Below are positions 1 through 7,108 of a DNA stretch of 25,020 nt, in pieces (within the stretch, counting starts at the first letter, position 1; every line of letters begins with the position of its first letter). The position numbers and the translations under genes were made by a program. This DNA is from a virus. Location of the stretch: the IMG/VR virus record IMGVR_UViG_3300005529_000094, positions 1 through 25,020 of that record; one strand, given 5' to 3'. The notes below the pieces were generated by a model. The model was not told the DNA's origin and ran no database searches. It was given only the letters and a program-made list of their open reading frames with translations.

Positions 1-54
1 AGCACTTCCTTGACATGGAAGGGGTCGCAGGTTCGATCCCTGCACAGCCCACCA
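1..54 (+). tRNA. tRNA-Val(GAC), 3' portion (5' part outside window); probable att site
   Basis: The first 54 bases fold as the 3' part of a tRNA. The anticodon stem is CTTCC/GGAAG around the loop TTGACAT, giving anticodon GAC (valine). It is followed by a 5-base variable region, the T arm GCAGG-TTCGATC-CCTGC, the acceptor strand ACAGCCC, discriminator A and an encoded CCA at 52-54. The D arm and 5' acceptor strand lie before the window. The structural operon of a prophage ends 125 bases away. It could be either a complete host tRNA cut by the window edge or a duplicated 3' fragment left as the att core; the sequence shown cannot decide. Confidence 0.85.
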
Positions 55-178
55 AAGCGCCCCGGCTTCGACCGCATCCGCATCCTGCGGACCGTCAGAC
101 CACCGGGGCGGGAATATTTTCCGGAATATTTGGCGCGGATTCTGTCGGGCTTGATCGACCAGCAGCGTAGGCGTTCGC
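55..178. other. Non-coding junction between tRNA and prophage operon end, with small repeats
   Basis: No convincing gene lies here. Two small repeats are visible. One is an 8-base inverted repeat, CGCCCCGG at 58-65 and CCGGGGCG at 103-110. The other is a 9-base direct repeat GGAATATTT at 111-119 and 123-131, whose spacer creates the palindrome TTCCGGAA (119-126). The AT-rich patch stands out against the GC-rich surroundings. It would be a reasonable place for recombination-protein binding near an att site, but that is inference only. Confidence 0.4.
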
Positions 179-985
179 TTACAGCAACCCGCCCAGCAGG
201 CTTGGCTCGTAGTTGGTGATCACCAGCTCGCGGCTCTCTTCCTTCGGTGCACGCAGTTTGTCGGTGGTGCCGATGGTGTAACGGATGCCGAGCTCGTGCA
301 TGTGCAGGCCTTCGAACACGCGGCGAATCTCCGGATGATCGTTGATGCTGACCATCGCTCGCGATTTGCAGCAGCGAATGAACGCGGCCATGCGTTCGTA
401 TTCGACGAATTCGAACGGCACGCCGTAGCCTTCGGTTTCCCAGTAGGGTGGATCCAGATAAAGGAGGGTGTGCGCGCGATCATAGCGTTCGCAGCATTCG
501 AACCAAGGCGCGTTCTCGATGGTGACGCCGGCGAGACGCAGGTGCACCGCACTCAGGTTCTCTTCGATGCGCAGGAGATTGATCGGCACGGCGGTGGTGG
601 CGGTGCCGAATGATTGGTCGACCACCTTGCCGCTGTAGCAGTGGTGGTGAAGGTAGAAGAAGCGCGCGGCGCGCTGGATGTCTGTGAGCGTTTCCGGCCG
701 CGTCATCTGTTGCCACTTGAACACCTGGCGCGAGGACAGCGCCCACTTGAACTGGCGCACGAACTCCTCGAGGTGGTTCTGCACCACGCGGTAGAGGTTG
801 ACCAGCTCGCCGTTGATGTCGTTGAGAATCTCGACCTTTGCCGGTGCCGGCCTGCGGAAGAAAAGTGCGCCGCCGCCGCAGAACGCCTCGACATAGCACT
901 CGTGCGGTGCAAACAATCGTAACAACTGCTCGGAAAGTCTCCCCTTTCCCCCGATCCAGGGAATTATGGGTCTTGCACCGTCCAT
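179..985 (-). CDS. Dam-type (D12 class) DNA adenine-N6 methyltransferase
   Basis: This 268-residue protein belongs to the D12 class (MethyltransfD12) of DNA adenine methylases, which transfer a methyl group from S-adenosylmethionine to adenine N6. Visible landmarks are the N-terminal PWIGGK segment (9-14), the SAM-binding motif FCGGGALFF (35-43), a conserved LNDINGELVNLYR stretch (about 54-66) and the catalytic DPPY (178-181). The length is normal and the gene looks intact. The start is supported by a strong AGGAGG six bases upstream of the ATG. It is the last gene of the late operon, beside the tRNA. By family it could protect phage DNA from host restriction or alter regulatory sites. The target (GATC or other) cannot be read from the sequence. 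Confidence 0.9.
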   Translation of the reverse strand: MDGARPIIPWIGGKGRLSEQLLRLFAPHECYVEAFCGGGALFFRRPAPAKVEILNDINGELVNLYRVVQNHLEEFVRQFKWALSSRQVFKWQQMTRPETLTDIQRAARFFYLHHHCYSGKVVDQSFGTATTAVPINLLRIEENLSAVHLRLAGVTIENAPWFECCERYDRAHTLLYLDPPYWETEGYGVPFEFVEYERMAAFIRCCKSRAMVSINDHPEIRRVFEGLHMHELGIRYTIGTTDKLRAPKEESRELVITNYEPSLLGGLL

Positions 986-1114
986 CGCATCCTCCTCATG
1001 CTCGCCGCGCCCACGTGGGCGGCGGAGCCTTTGGTCTGGATGCGGGCTCGATCCGCGTTCGGATGGTCGGCGTGTGCTGCAACACGCGCCGGCCGCTCCG
1101 CTCTTCTTCGACTG

Positions 1115-1291
1115 CTACTCCCTTTGCGTGCGCGCCAGATCGAGCAGGCCTTTAATTCGATCCTGCTCGCGCCGGCGACGCTCGTCGAACTTGTTGAAGC
1201 GCGGGCGACGGTTCTGCGCATCTAGCTCGGCGGGGTGCTGGCGATGCCGCAACTTCATGCGGTCTTCTCTGCTGGTCCACGGGCGCGTCAT
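1115..1291 (-). CDS. Small highly charged protein, function unknown
   Basis: This 58-residue ORF begins two bases after the stop codon of the gene upstream (TGACG then ATG). It is very rich in Arg, Lys, Asp and Glu, with a likely helical C-terminal half (residues about 28-56). An alternative start is the internal MKLRHRQ at residue 12. It has no cysteines, so it is not a Com-like zinc finger even though it precedes a DNA methylase. I do not recognise a family. Tight coupling to the preceding fibre gene is the main reason to believe it is translated. The roughly 130 bases between it and the methylase hold no supported gene. Confidence 0.45.
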   Translation of the reverse strand: MTRPWTSREDRMKLRHRQHPAELDAQNRRPRFNKFDERRRREQDRIKGLLDLARTQRE

Positions 1292-1293
1292 CG

Positions 1294-1959
1294 TCAGCCG
1301 CTTCCGAATGATTCCACGAATACGGTAAACGTGGAGGTCGTCACCACACCGGTCGATACTTTCTTGAGGCTGACGCTCACCGTGCCATGCGAGCCTCTGT
1401 CCGCGCCGGTGTTCTGGCCCACCTGCGCATCGACCGAGATCGCTCTGTTGCTGGTGCACGCTTGATAGGCGGATGCACCGTTCGTGACAGTCGCGGGGCC
1501 ACTGGCTTCCTGCGAACTCTGGTTCCAACCGAATTCGACCTGGTAGTTGGAAGCCGAATCGCCGGCCGGCAGCCAAGCGCCTGAGGTACTGCCGGAGGTG
1601 TCGGGCGAATTGCCGAGGCAGGTAAGGCTGTAGGTGCCATCCGACTTGATGGTGAGCGTGATGTTGGCATCCATCGAGCCGCTGATCAGGCCGCTGGAAC
1701 GCGCGGTAAAACTGCCGCCATCGAAAGGCAAGCCGTAGCGTGCCGTGCCGGCCGCTGCCCAGTAATTGCTCAAGTCCACGCCGCTCGCATCGCGAAAGCC
1801 GACATTCGGTCCTTTGCTGCCGTAGCTCAGCTTGGCGTACTTCAGCAGCGTGCCATCGCTCTTCTTGAAGATCGACGCCGTCGGCCCGTCGCCCTTGATG
1901 TCCGGGTCGAACAGATTCACGAAATCGGCCGCGGCGGAATTGCGGTATCCGTCAGCCAT
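1294..1959 (-). CDS. Fibre-associated virion protein (hypothetical)
   Basis: This 221-residue protein has no signal peptide or membrane segment and is rich in Gly, Ser and Thr, as expected of a beta-structured surface protein. The first third contains NLFDPDIKGDGP (about 15-26) and SYGSKGPNVGFRD (about 45-57), a pattern I associate with proteins encoded next to phage tail fibres. The rest looks like beta-strand-rich Ser/Thr sequence ending in a Val/Thr-rich segment. The start codon overlaps the stop of the fibre gene upstream by eight bases (ATGGCTGA), indicating translational coupling. It may be a fibre tip, a fibre chaperone or a second receptor-binding protein; the sequence does not choose between them. 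Confidence 0.6.
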   Translation of the reverse strand: MADGYRNSAAADFVNLFDPDIKGDGPTASIFKKSDGTLLKYAKLSYGSKGPNVGFRDASGVDLSNYWAAAGTARYGLPFDGGSFTARSSGLISGSMDANITLTIKSDGTYSLTCLGNSPDTSGSTSGAWLPAGDSASNYQVEFGWNQSSQEASGPATVTNGASAYQACTSNRAISVDAQVGQNTGADRGSHGTVSVSLKKVSTGVVTTSTFTVFVESFGSG

Positions 1960-3043
1960 CGATCCGCTCCTCGAGCTTGACCACGATCGCCGTCAGTTCC
2001 TGCACGGCCGCGATCAGCACCGGCACCAGCTCCATGTAGTTGACGGTGGGCGTGGAACCTTTCTGTTCGTACACCGCTTCCGGAATGACTTCGCGGAGCT
2101 GCTCGGCGATCACGAAGAGGTGGTCGCGGCCATCCTTGTTGAACTTTTTCTTGTAGCGGCCGCGGCGGGTTTGGATTTTCAAGAGATCCGCCAGGCCATA
2201 GCCGAGCCGGCGCAGCTTGGTCTTGATCTTGATCGAGGATCCCATCTGGAAGCCGCCGGTGGCGATCACCGCACCCGCGACGTTCATCGTGCCCGCGTTG
2301 TTGACGGTCGTTTGGCCCGTGGCGCTTCCCTCGCCGTTGGGCCGCAGGTACACCGTGCCGGCGCCGTTGGGCGCCAGCACCACCGCGCCAGTGGTGGCGG
2401 AGAAGTTCTGCTGCGCCTTGACGTCGCCGCCGGAAGTCAGCGAGCCGACATTCATCGCACCGGAATAGGTGCCGGATGCGCCATTCACTGCACCGCTGGC
2501 GGAAACCGAGGTCGGTGTGATCGCGCCCAGGGAAATGGTGATCGCCGGCGTAGTGGTCGGGTTGGCGATGCTCGCGGAAATGCCGTTCGCGCTCACTACC
2601 GAAATCGAAGTGACCGTGCCAGTGTTGGCCGTGGCGCCGGCCGCAATGCCGTCCAGCTTGGTCTTGTCCGCCGCGGACATCGAACCGGCTGCTGATTCGG
2701 TCGCAGCTGAAATGCTGATCTGCGGCGTCGCCCCGCCGGTGGAATTGATCGGCGCCACGCCGGTGACGTTGGTCACCGTGCTGCTGCCGCCACCGCCGAC
2801 TCCCGCGGCGATCATGTTGGTGATGGCATCGCGCACCTGGGTGAACGAACCCTTGTCGAGCGTCAGCCCACCGGCCGTCACGACGTTGATCAGTTCCACC
2901 ATCATGGCGTTCAAGAAATCGGCCGGAACGATCGTGGCCGGTTGGCCGGTGCCGGGATTGCCGTTGGTGAAGAAGCCCGGCGTGCCATAGGCAGACGGCG
3001 CCGGCATGGAAGCGACGGCGGTTGAAACGTCGATCTGATACAT
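1952..3043 (-). CDS. Tail fibre with C-terminal S74-type intramolecular chaperone
   Basis: This is a 363-residue tail fibre. Residues about 17-75 (GTPGFFTNGNP, then PADFLNAMMVELINVV) match the N-terminal attachment region common in myovirus fibres. Residues about 115-140 contain MSAADKTKLDGIAAGA, a widespread fibre motif. A low-complexity Gly/Ser/Thr shaft follows. Residues about 262-363 form a peptidase S74-like chaperone with the GLADLLKIQTRRGRYK and IAEQLREVIPEAV segments and a terminal helix. Such domains drive trimerisation and often cut themselves off. The Ser/Lys pair around SSIKIKTK (269-276) is not quite canonical, so cleavage is uncertain. The ribosome-binding site is AAGGAA, and a terminator lies just upstream. 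Confidence 0.85.
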   Translation of the reverse strand: MYQIDVSTAVASMPAPSAYGTPGFFTNGNPGTGQPATIVPADFLNAMMVELINVVTAGGLTLDKGSFTQVRDAITNMIAAGVGGGGSSTVTNVTGVAPINSTGGATPQISISAATESAAGSMSAADKTKLDGIAAGATANTGTVTSISVVSANGISASIANPTTTPAITISLGAITPTSVSASGAVNGASGTYSGAMNVGSLTSGGDVKAQQNFSATTGAVVLAPNGAGTVYLRPNGEGSATGQTTVNNAGTMNVAGAVIATGGFQMGSSIKIKTKLRRLGYGLADLLKIQTRRGRYKKKFNKDGRDHLFVIAEQLREVIPEAVYEQKGSTPTVNYMELVPVLIAAVQELTAIVVKLEERIDG

Positions 3044-3060
3044 GGGCGATTCCTTCAGGC

Positions 3061-3088
3061 AACAAAAAAGCCGCCCGAAGGCGGCTTT
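3061..3088 (-). terminator. Intrinsic terminator with UUCG tetraloop upstream of the tail fibre
   Basis: On the minus strand the 9-base-pair stem AAAGCCGCC/GGCGGCTTT (3067-3088) closes a TTCG tetraloop and is followed by a run of T (the A-rich stretch at 3061-3069). It lies after the 38-residue membrane-protein gene and ends within about 20 bases of the fibre start codon. The core hairpin is identical to the one at 17752-17771. Confidence 0.8.
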
Positions 3089-3115
3089 GCTATGGAGAGC
3101 GATTGGGTCAGGCGA

Positions 3116-3232
3116 TCACGGTTTGCCCTGCCACACCATCACGATGATCGACATCAGGAACATGCCGAGCAGCAGCCAGCCGATTTTCTGGCGCCCACTC
3201 AACACGTCGTCGTCGCTGCGGCGCAGTTTCAT
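3116..3232 (-). CDS. 38-residue single-pass membrane protein
   Basis: This very small ORF overlaps the preceding gene by four bases (ATGA), which is good evidence that it is translated. A charged N-terminus (MKLRRSDDDV) and a basic GRQK lead into one hydrophobic segment, residues about 18-34 (IGWLLLGMFLMSIIVMVW), and a short QGKP tail. The charges predict an N-terminus in the cytoplasm. It could be a small holin-like or membrane-anchoring protein, but it lies in the fibre cluster and no endolysin is nearby, so I do not call it a holin. The terminator at 3061-3088 follows. Confidence 0.6.
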   Translation of the reverse strand: MKLRRSDDDVLSGRQKIGWLLLGMFLMSIIVMVWQGKP

Positions 3233-3471
3233 ACGATCACCTCGCCCGGCTGATTGCTGCTCTTGTCCTGGTTCTGGCCGGGTGGCGGTGGTGGTGGAGG
3301 TGGCGGCGGAGGCGGCGGATCGACTACGATCATCACGTCGATGGTGTCGATCACCTGCTGATTCGTTCCCGTTGCGCGCGCCACGGCCGAGGCCGCGAGA
3401 ATTGCAGCGTGCCGCGAATCGTACTGCTCGCCTGCGAACACCCAGGTGTCCTTGACCGTGATCTTGCTCAT
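3229..3471 (-). CDS. Small protein with 13-proline tract, function unknown
   Basis: This 80-residue protein has three parts: a compact N-terminal region (1-51, beginning MSKITVKDTWVFAGEQYDSR), an uninterrupted run of 13 prolines (52-64) and a 16-residue hydrophilic tail ending NQPGEVIV. The proline codons are mixed (CCG, CCT, CCA, CCC), so the tract is kept at protein level and is not a simple DNA slippage product. Translating it should depend on elongation factor EF-P. The start lies two bases after the upstream stop, and the stop overlaps the next start by four bases. The tail resembles the C-terminus of the gp48-type protein. The layout suggests a folded head on a stiff linker with a terminal docking tail; the function is unknown. 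Confidence 0.65.
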   Translation of the reverse strand: MSKITVKDTWVFAGEQYDSRHAAILAASAVARATGTNQQVIDTIDVMIVVDPPPPPPPPPPPPPGQNQDKSSNQPGEVIV

Positions 3472-3473
3472 GG

Positions 3474-5168
3474 TCAGTTCCCCGTGTAGTTCGGCTGTTG
3501 CGGCGTGGTCGTTGTCTCGATCGCGCCGATCGTGCACGGGTTGCCGCGCGTCTGGCTGCCCCAATCCACCGTGGTGCATGCAGTGGTGGCACCGAGCGCC
3601 GGCGAGCCGGTTAATGGCGTTGCGTCGAACGATGCGCCAGTTTCGTTCTTCAACAGCGGATCGACGCAGGTCAAGCCGTTGCCGCACGTGTTGTTGCGGT
3701 AGTGCCACAGGATGTTGCTGGTGAAGTTCACGGTCGGCACGCCGGAGGTGTAGAAGCCGCAGGTGTAGGCGCCGCCGTTCTTGCCGAGATAGCTCACCTG
3801 CCCCAGCAGAATGTTGCTCTTGATGTTGAGCACGTCGCTGGACACCGGATCGAAGCCGCCCACTGCGCCGCTGCCGGGTCCGCTGTCGATCAGACAATCG
3901 CCGTTGCCGGTGACGGTGTTGTTCTGGAACGTGAGCGTTTGGTTGGCAGCGTTGTTGTCCAGCTCGACCGCATTCCCCAGCGCGCGGCAGCGCTCGGCAG
4001 GCACAGGCCCCATGCCGGTGAACTCCGAACAATCGCCGTTGATGACGCTGTTCTGCACCGTACCTGGGCCATTGACCTTGACCTGCTGCGACAGGTTGAA
4101 CTCGGAGGTCACCCGATCGACGAATACGCTGCCAGTTCCATCCGCGTACAGCAGGTCGAGCCCGTCGCTGGTGTTGTGCAGGAAGTGGTCGTTGATGAAG
4201 CGCCAGTTGCCCCCGGTGGCATAGGTGCCGAGGCCGTCGCCGTAACCGCCCTGCTCGGCTGCAACACAGGTGGCCATGGTGCCGACCGCCGGGTAATTCT
4301 CGGAGCAGCCGTTCCAGTCGATGCCCGAGTTCTTGATCAGGATGGTGCCAGAATTGCTGGAAGTGCCGCCTTCGCCGATGTCGCCATCCCAACCGCTCTC
4401 GGCGTTGCAGCAGATTTCGACGTGATCGAGGATCGTGGTGCCGGTCAGCCCGCCGACGTGGATGCCGTCGTGCGTAAAGCCGTGGATGTAGACGTTGGTC
4501 AGGATGAGGTTGTTAGTGTGCCGCGTTCCCGGACTGGGGCCGGTCGGTGTGTTGTAAACCTCGATTCCGTCTTGCGCGCCAAGATTGGTCGGCGGCGAAT
4601 TGGAGCAGATCGCCACCACGCCAGCCTTGTAATTGGTGTTCCACTCTGTACAGGTGGCGTGATCGGTCAATTCCAGACACGAGATCGTGATGCCACTCGT
4701 ATTGGTTACATCGATCAGGTCTTGTTGGTGGCCGCTTCCCCACAGCACAGGCATCGAAGGACACAAGCCGCCATTGGCACCCGTAATGGTGATGTTGTTA
4801 GGCAGATAGCGGCCGGTGTATGCGTCAAGGACGCACGCATAGGTGTAATTCGATTTGCAGCTTTCGGCTCCGGGCGTGCCATAGCCCATCGGGTAAGTCC
4901 CGGGGCTGATGACCAGCGTGTCGCCCGCAGCGATCCGTGGCGCTGGCGTGCCATCGCCGATGTAACCCGGCGGAATTGCGTATTGCGGGTTCTTCCACGC
5001 GCACGCCACGCCGGAGCCGCTGCCGGGATAGGCGGCATTCGCCAAGCCCGTGCACTGGGTCGCATCACCGCCATCTGTGCGCACGTAGTAGGTTGTGGCG
5101 CCGGCGGGAGTAACGATCTGTGCCAGCAGCGCCAGCGCGAAAGTGAAAATCAGCGTTCGAAGTTTCAT
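3474..5168 (-). CDS. Secreted cysteine-rich right-handed beta-helix protein (putative tailspike or cargo)
   Basis: The 564-residue product starts MKLRTLIFTFALALLAQ with an ordinary Sec signal peptide (1 to about 24, cleavage near PAGA-TTYY). This start is chosen because it carries the signal peptide and is preceded by GAGG. The mature part begins TTYYVRTDGGDATQC and continues with repeats typical of parallel beta-helices, such as ITISCLELTDH, LILTNVYIHGF, TTILDHVEICC and GTILIKNSGI, as in pectate-lyase-like proteins and tailspikes. It contains more than twenty cysteines, unusual for a cytoplasmically assembled virion protein but fitting an oxidising compartment. It sits between the gp48-type gene and the polyproline gene. 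It could be a tailspike captured with its export signal or a periplasmic lysogeny factor. The fold is fairly secure, the role is not. Confidence 0.7.
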   Translation of the reverse strand: MKLRTLIFTFALALLAQIVTPAGATTYYVRTDGGDATQCTGLANAAYPGSGSGVACAWKNPQYAIPPGYIGDGTPAPRIAAGDTLVISPGTYPMGYGTPGAESCKSNYTYACVLDAYTGRYLPNNITITGANGGLCPSMPVLWGSGHQQDLIDVTNTSGITISCLELTDHATCTEWNTNYKAGVVAICSNSPPTNLGAQDGIEVYNTPTGPSPGTRHTNNLILTNVYIHGFTHDGIHVGGLTGTTILDHVEICCNAESGWDGDIGEGGTSSNSGTILIKNSGIDWNGCSENYPAVGTMATCVAAEQGGYGDGLGTYATGGNWRFINDHFLHNTSDGLDLLYADGTGSVFVDRVTSEFNLSQQVKVNGPGTVQNSVINGDCSEFTGMGPVPAERCRALGNAVELDNNAANQTLTFQNNTVTGNGDCLIDSGPGSGAVGGFDPVSSDVLNIKSNILLGQVSYLGKNGGAYTCGFYTSGVPTVNFTSNILWHYRNNTCGNGLTCVDPLLKNETGASFDATPLTGSPALGATTACTTVDWGSQTRGNPCTIGAIETTTTPQQPNYTGN

Positions 5169-5175
5169 GGGTGCC

Positions 5176-7107
5176 TCACACTTGTTCGATACCGGGTTGA
5201 TTCGTGGTGCCGTCTGGATTGCCGCCGCTGCCGCCGCCGCCACCACTGATGACCGTGACGAGATGCGAGATGCTGTTGGTCGCGCCGAGGTTGTCGGTCA
5301 CCGTGAGCGTGACGGTGTAACTGCCGTTCGCCGCATAGGTGTGCGATGGATTGGTGGTGGTCGCGGTGTTGCCGTCGCCGAAGTCCCACAGGTGCGATGC
5401 GATCGTGCCGTCCGGATCGCTGGAGCCATCCACGAAGCTGGCGGTCAATCCGCTGATGCTGAAGGTGAACGCCGCGACCGGCGGCTGATTGCCGCCGCCC
5501 GAATACGTAAACGAATCCGTCGCCAGCCACAGCCGCGTGGCGATGCCGCCGGCGATCTGGATGGTCGCCGTCTCGCCGCTCTGCGCGATGCCATTGATGC
5601 GGTAGCCGTCGAATAGCGCGCCGGAACCGACCCAGCCCAGATAGGTATCCGAGCCGAAGCCGTAGTCCGTCTGCGCGGTGCCGGTCGGGACGCCATCGTT
5701 GGTATCGCCGCCGGCATACAGCACGACACCGGGCCCCGCCGTGTTGAAGGCCGGCGAGGTCAGGCTGGTGGCGTTGTACGGACCATCTGCTGCAGTGGCA
5801 TTCGGCGGCGTGGAACCGGTGGCGTCGTAAGACCACGCCGCGCTGCCCGGCGCCTGCCAGTGTTCCGCCAGTGCCGCGCTGGGCACACCCAGCGTGTGAT
5901 TGAAATTGATGGTGATGACGTTGCCGGTTTTCGCCGCGCTGGAAAGGCAGTAGAAGCACTGCGAGCGCACCCGGTGATAGGTTTCGTCCTGGAAATTGCC
6001 GGGCGTGTAAGTGTTGCCGGCGGTATCGGTGATGCTGGTGATCGAGTAGGCGCTGTCCCAGGCCACGCGCACACGGATCAGCTGGCCGGCGATGGCGTTG
6101 AAGGCACCGAGCACCAGCGTGCTGCTGGAGTAACCGGTCGTGGGCGGCGCCACCACGCGCGCCAGCAGCGTCGGTGTGCCGGTGCCGGAGGTGTCGCGCA
6201 AGCCGGCGGAGATGCCCGCCGCGGCCAGCGTCTGGTTCAAATTCTCGCGGTTGCCTTTGGCCAGCAGTGAAGCATCCGTTGCGGGCGCGAGGGTCTTGGC
6301 GACGGTTTCCGAAGTGCCCTTGCGCACGCCCGCGGAAACGGTGTCGGCGCCCAACGTCTTCGATACGGACAGGCGATCGGCATCGCTCAATGCGGCGGAG
6401 ACGGTGGCGCCGGCGAGCGTCTTGGTCAGCGCTTCGCCCGTGGTGCGGCCGATGCCAGCAGCGGCGCTGACGCCGCCCAGCCGCTGCGCGACGGCCAGGT
6501 CGTTTTCGGTGGCGACCGCCTGGATCAGCAGAATGGATTGCGCCGGCTTGATCGCCTGCAGTTCGCATTCAAGAACGTCGTTGCCCCAGTTCTCCAGCGC
6601 ATCACCGCAGGCGCTAACTCCGGCGCGGAAATACGTGATGCTTTGCAGCGGGATATCCACCGCCCAGGTAAAGGCCCAGTCCTGGCCTGCAAGCGGATCG
6701 CCCGCGTGGCTTTGCCCGCAGCGGAACGGCGCGTATTGCTTGACCGTCGCGGCGTAGCCCAGCAGCTTGGCGTAGGCGACGAAGAACGGAATCGACTGGC
6801 CGCCGCTGCCGGCCAGCCGCGCGACCACCTGCTGTCGCCGGCCTTGCAGCGTCGGCGATTCGCCGGCGCAGGGATCTGGCAAGCCGAGCGTGGCTTCCCA
6901 CTCCGGCAATAGATCCAGCGCCGTGGCGGGGAATGCATTGACCAGCAGATCGAGCCCAGCCTGCCCGCTGCGCTGGAAGCTCGGTGCGAAGCTGGCGAGC
7001 ACCTTCGCCTGCAGGCTGTCGGTATCGCGCGGCCACACCCGTCCCGGCGGCATCAACGCCTGCAAGGCGTGGGCATAGTCTTGGGTGGCGAAAACCGGCG
7101 CGGACAT
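5176..7107 (-). CDS. Mu gp48-like baseplate protein fused to repeats, beta-sandwich and PKD domain
   Basis: This 643-residue multidomain protein starts with a complete Mu gp48-type baseplate domain (1 to about 197: YAHALQALMPPGRVWPRD, LLPEWEATLGLPDPC, ALENWGNDVLECEL). Five copies of a 21-residue repeat follow (about 199-305, consensus TLAxATVSA...L-x-x-T). Next is a beta-sandwich-like region (about 310-537, with ITDTAGNTYTPGNF). After it comes a clear PKD domain (about 540-622: PPVAAFTF, DPDGTI, WDFGDGN, SHTYAANGSYTVTLTVTD). The end is a Gly-rich linker and the tail NPDGTTNQPGIEQV. Mu gp48 is only about the size of the first domain. The gene starts one base after the gp47 stop. PKD and sandwich domains bind surfaces in other proteins, so I infer a baseplate-anchored adhesin. 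Confidence 0.85.
   Translation of the reverse strand: MSAPVFATQDYAHALQALMPPGRVWPRDTDSLQAKVLASFAPSFQRSGQAGLDLLVNAFPATALDLLPEWEATLGLPDPCAGESPTLQGRRQQVVARLAGSGGQSIPFFVAYAKLLGYAATVKQYAPFRCGQSHAGDPLAGQDWAFTWAVDIPLQSITYFRAGVSACGDALENWGNDVLECELQAIKPAQSILLIQAVATENDLAVAQRLGGVSAAAGIGRTTGEALTKTLAGATVSAALSDADRLSVSKTLGADTVSAGVRKGTSETVAKTLAPATDASLLAKGNRENLNQTLAAAGISAGLRDTSGTGTPTLLARVVAPPTTGYSSSTLVLGAFNAIAGQLIRVRVAWDSAYSITSITDTAGNTYTPGNFQDETYHRVRSQCFYCLSSAAKTGNVITINFNHTLGVPSAALAEHWQAPGSAAWSYDATGSTPPNATAADGPYNATSLTSPAFNTAGPGVVLYAGGDTNDGVPTGTAQTDYGFGSDTYLGWVGSGALFDGYRINGIAQSGETATIQIAGGIATRLWLATDSFTYSGGGNQPPVAAFTFSISGLTASFVDGSSDPDGTIASHLWDFGDGNTATTTNPSHTYAANGSYTVTLTVTDNLGATNSISHLVTVISGGGGGSGGNPDGTTNQPGIEQV
6193..6513 (-). 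repeat. 21-residue (63-bp) degenerate repeat array in the gp48-type protein
   Basis: About five units are visible, with cores AQRLGGVSAAAG, KTLAGATVSAAL, KTLGADTVSAGV, KTLAPATDASLL and QTLAAAGISAGL. The period between successive TL motifs is 21 residues. The same consensus recurs in the gp46-type protein 2 kb upstream in the operon. Confidence 0.8.
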
Positions 7108-7108
7108 G

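Noticed and set aside
986-1114. Short reading frames between the methylase and the 58-residue ORF
   Set aside because: Only a GTG-started frame of about 29 codons is open, without a ribosome-binding site or recognisable content. The region is best read as leader for the methylase.
3702-5249. 515-codon plus-strand ORF opposite the beta-helix gene
   Set aside because: Shadow frame; the minus strand has a signal peptide, recognisable strand repeats and a ribosome-binding site.
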